NCBI RefSeq assembly: GCF_032191775.1 | Contig: NZ_CP132507.1 | Location: 583,001-647,000 of the forward strand | Reading direction: 5' to 3' | Length of the DNA stretch: 64,000 nucleotides | From: Rhodoferax mekongensis | Lineage (GTDB): Bacteria; Pseudomonadota; Gammaproteobacteria; Burkholderiales; Burkholderiaceae_C | Shown here: positions 63,083 to 64,000 of the stretch, piece by piece | Position numbering within the stretch: position 1 is the stretch's first letter | Layout of the letters: the number at the start of each line of letters is the position of its first letter | Notes under the pieces: model-generated | Told to the model about the DNA's origin: nothing | The model's database searches: none | The model's input: the letters and a program-made list of their open reading frames with translations, nothing else | Translations under genes and position numbers: made by a program

Positions 63083-64000
63083 CACGCAGTCCCTGCGCTA
63101 GCGACGGCCTGATTGCGCAGCTTGCGAAGGTCTTCCACCACGGCCTTTTGCGAGCTCAGGCTGAGGTCGATCACCTCACGCGCCTGGGCCACGTAGTAGG
63201 CCAGTTGCTCGTCGCTGCGCTCCATGGATTGGTTGACTGCCGCCTCCACCCCTTGCAGGCTCTGGACCAGCTGCTCGCTGGTGCCCACAAACAGTTCCAC
63301 CGCTTGCTGGAAGCTGCTGCCCAAGTGGGAGAGTTCGGTGGCACTGCCACCCACTTGCGCAGCCAGGTGGTCGGCCTTGTCGGCTTGAAGCGCCAAGGTT
63401 TGCGAAAACTGCTCCTGCACTTGCAGCAGCGTGTGGCCGGTGTTGGCGACCAAGGTGTCGATGGCGACGCGCTGGCCCTGCGTGGTGGCCTCGGCCGATT
63501 GCAGCACGCCGTGCAGCCGCTCCATGAGCTGTTGGCGCTCTTGCAGTGCAAGCGTGTCACGTTCGACCAGCTGGGTCATGCCGGTGCGCAGTTGCAAGGT
63601 CAGCTCGCTGATACGAGCCGCCGCCGCTTCGCTGCGGGCGGCCTCTTCCGCACGCAAGTCGCTCAGTCCGATGCGCCACAGGGTGGTAAGTTGGTCCATG
63701 CGGGCCTGCTGCTGTTCTGCCCACGCGGCTTCGGCCTGCTGTTGGGTAGCGACCAACGCTTCAGATTGCGTCAGCACACGGGCCATGCCGGCAATAGTCG
63801 CACTTGCTTGGCTGGCGGTGTGCTCGGTGATGGTGGCCACGTTGGCTTCCAGCGTGCGGGCCAAAGCCTGCTGCTGGGCCTGCGCGTGTTCGCCCGCGCG
63901 CTGCCATTCGGTCTGCAGGCTGGCGGTGCTCTCATTCAGGGCGCGTGCCCAGTCGGCCGTCAGGGTGTGGGTGCCTTCGTGGAAGGCGGCTTGTACGCCC
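63082..64000 (-). CDS. DUF802 coiled-coil protein, 5' end cut by window
   Basis: About 305 C-terminal residues are visible and stay open to the window edge. They form long predicted coiled coil with heptad-like Leu and Gln/Glu-rich runs (LQAQQQALARTLEANVATITEH-like and QLMERLHGVLQSAEAT). There is no membrane segment in the visible part. DUF802 proteins carry their membrane part at the N-terminus, off the window. The gene is coupled to the MotB-like gene (overlapping TGATG). This matches a MotA/ZorA-type subunit with a long cytoplasmic tail, but the channel part is not visible here. Confidence 0.75.
   Translation of the reverse strand, partial: GVQAAFHEGTHTLTADWARALNESTASLQTEWQRAGEHAQAQQQALARTLEANVATITEHTASQASATIAGMARVLTQSEALVATQQQAEAAWAEQQQARMDQLTTLWRIGLSDLRAEEAARSEAAAARISELTLQLRTGMTQLVERDTLALQERQQLMERLHGVLQSAEATTQGQRVAIDTLVANTGHTLLQVQEQFSQTLALQADKADHLAAQVGGSATELSHLGSSFQQAVELFVGTSEQLVQSLQGVEAAVNQSMERSDEQLAYYVAQAREVIDLSLSSQKAVVEDLRKLRNQAVASAGTA

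Overview
The window looks like a chromosomal segment of a GC-rich betaproteobacterium of the Comamonadaceae (Rhodoferax-like; genus not certain). The clues are the protein families, the Burkholderiales-type DUF802/OmpA/DUF2894 gene set, and many copies of the short dispersed 'GCTGCTCGCGCA...GAGCGCTAGAG' repeat. I see no rRNA or tRNA gene, CRISPR array, intact insertion sequence or prophage.

Layout. 1-3.4 kb: copper homeostasis, with a CopA P-type ATPase (cut by the window edge), a GNAT acetyltransferase, the CopZ chaperone and the CueR regulator. copA and copZ carry near-identical CueR-type 19-bp-spacer promoters. 3.5-9.3 kb: a polyamine-type ABC importer with an FCD-GntR regulator and an Asp/Glu/hydantoin racemase-like enzyme, behind a perfect inverted repeat. 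9.4-21 kb: housekeeping genes (dienelactone hydrolase-like, rdgC, a Spy-like protein, DUF2189/DUF2788 membrane proteins, a diguanylate cyclase, minCDE, TANGO2-like, Lrp, HugZ-like, a glutamine amidotransferase, an extra infA) and an AT-rich gap with DnaA boxes. 21-22.7 kb: a chemoreceptor.

22.8-35.2 kb: a non-phosphorylating aldose pathway. It has a sugar-acid dehydratase, an SDR sugar dehydrogenase, a GbpR-like LysR regulator, a ChvE-GguA-GguB importer, a 2-keto-3-deoxy acid dehydratase of the DHDPS family, a Gfo/Idh/MocA dehydrogenase, an alpha-ketoglutarate semialdehyde dehydrogenase and a second ChvE. The likely route is L-arabinose or a related sugar to 2-oxoglutarate. 35.3-37.3 kb: an AIM24-like protein and an M48 protease. 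37.3-43.8 kb: a FliA-type sigma factor, a NarX/NarL-like two-component pair, and a cyanate importer plus cyanase operon with a good sigma-54 promoter.

43.8-50.4 kb: aroG, a LysR/SnoaL-like divergent pair, and a small accessory patch. The patch holds an HNH endonuclease and an unknown gene between a full uracil-DNA-glycosylase-family gene and a broken copy of it, followed by an AlbA_2/ATPase-fold regulator with a duplicated upstream region. 50.4-60.8 kb: a rhodanese, then a LacI-controlled galactoside operon (ABC importer, GH2, GH36) with twin operators. 60.8-64 kb: a flavin reductase-like protein, RidA, and a DUF2894 / MotB-like OmpA / DUF802 set that resembles a stator complex and runs off the window.

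The most distinctive features are dispersed repeats sitting in frame inside two genes (copA and the glycosylase), a repeat-flanked gene fragment duplicated around the HNH island, a copA promoter that predicts a leaderless mRNA, and the uncharacterised MotB/ZorB-like cluster at the right end.
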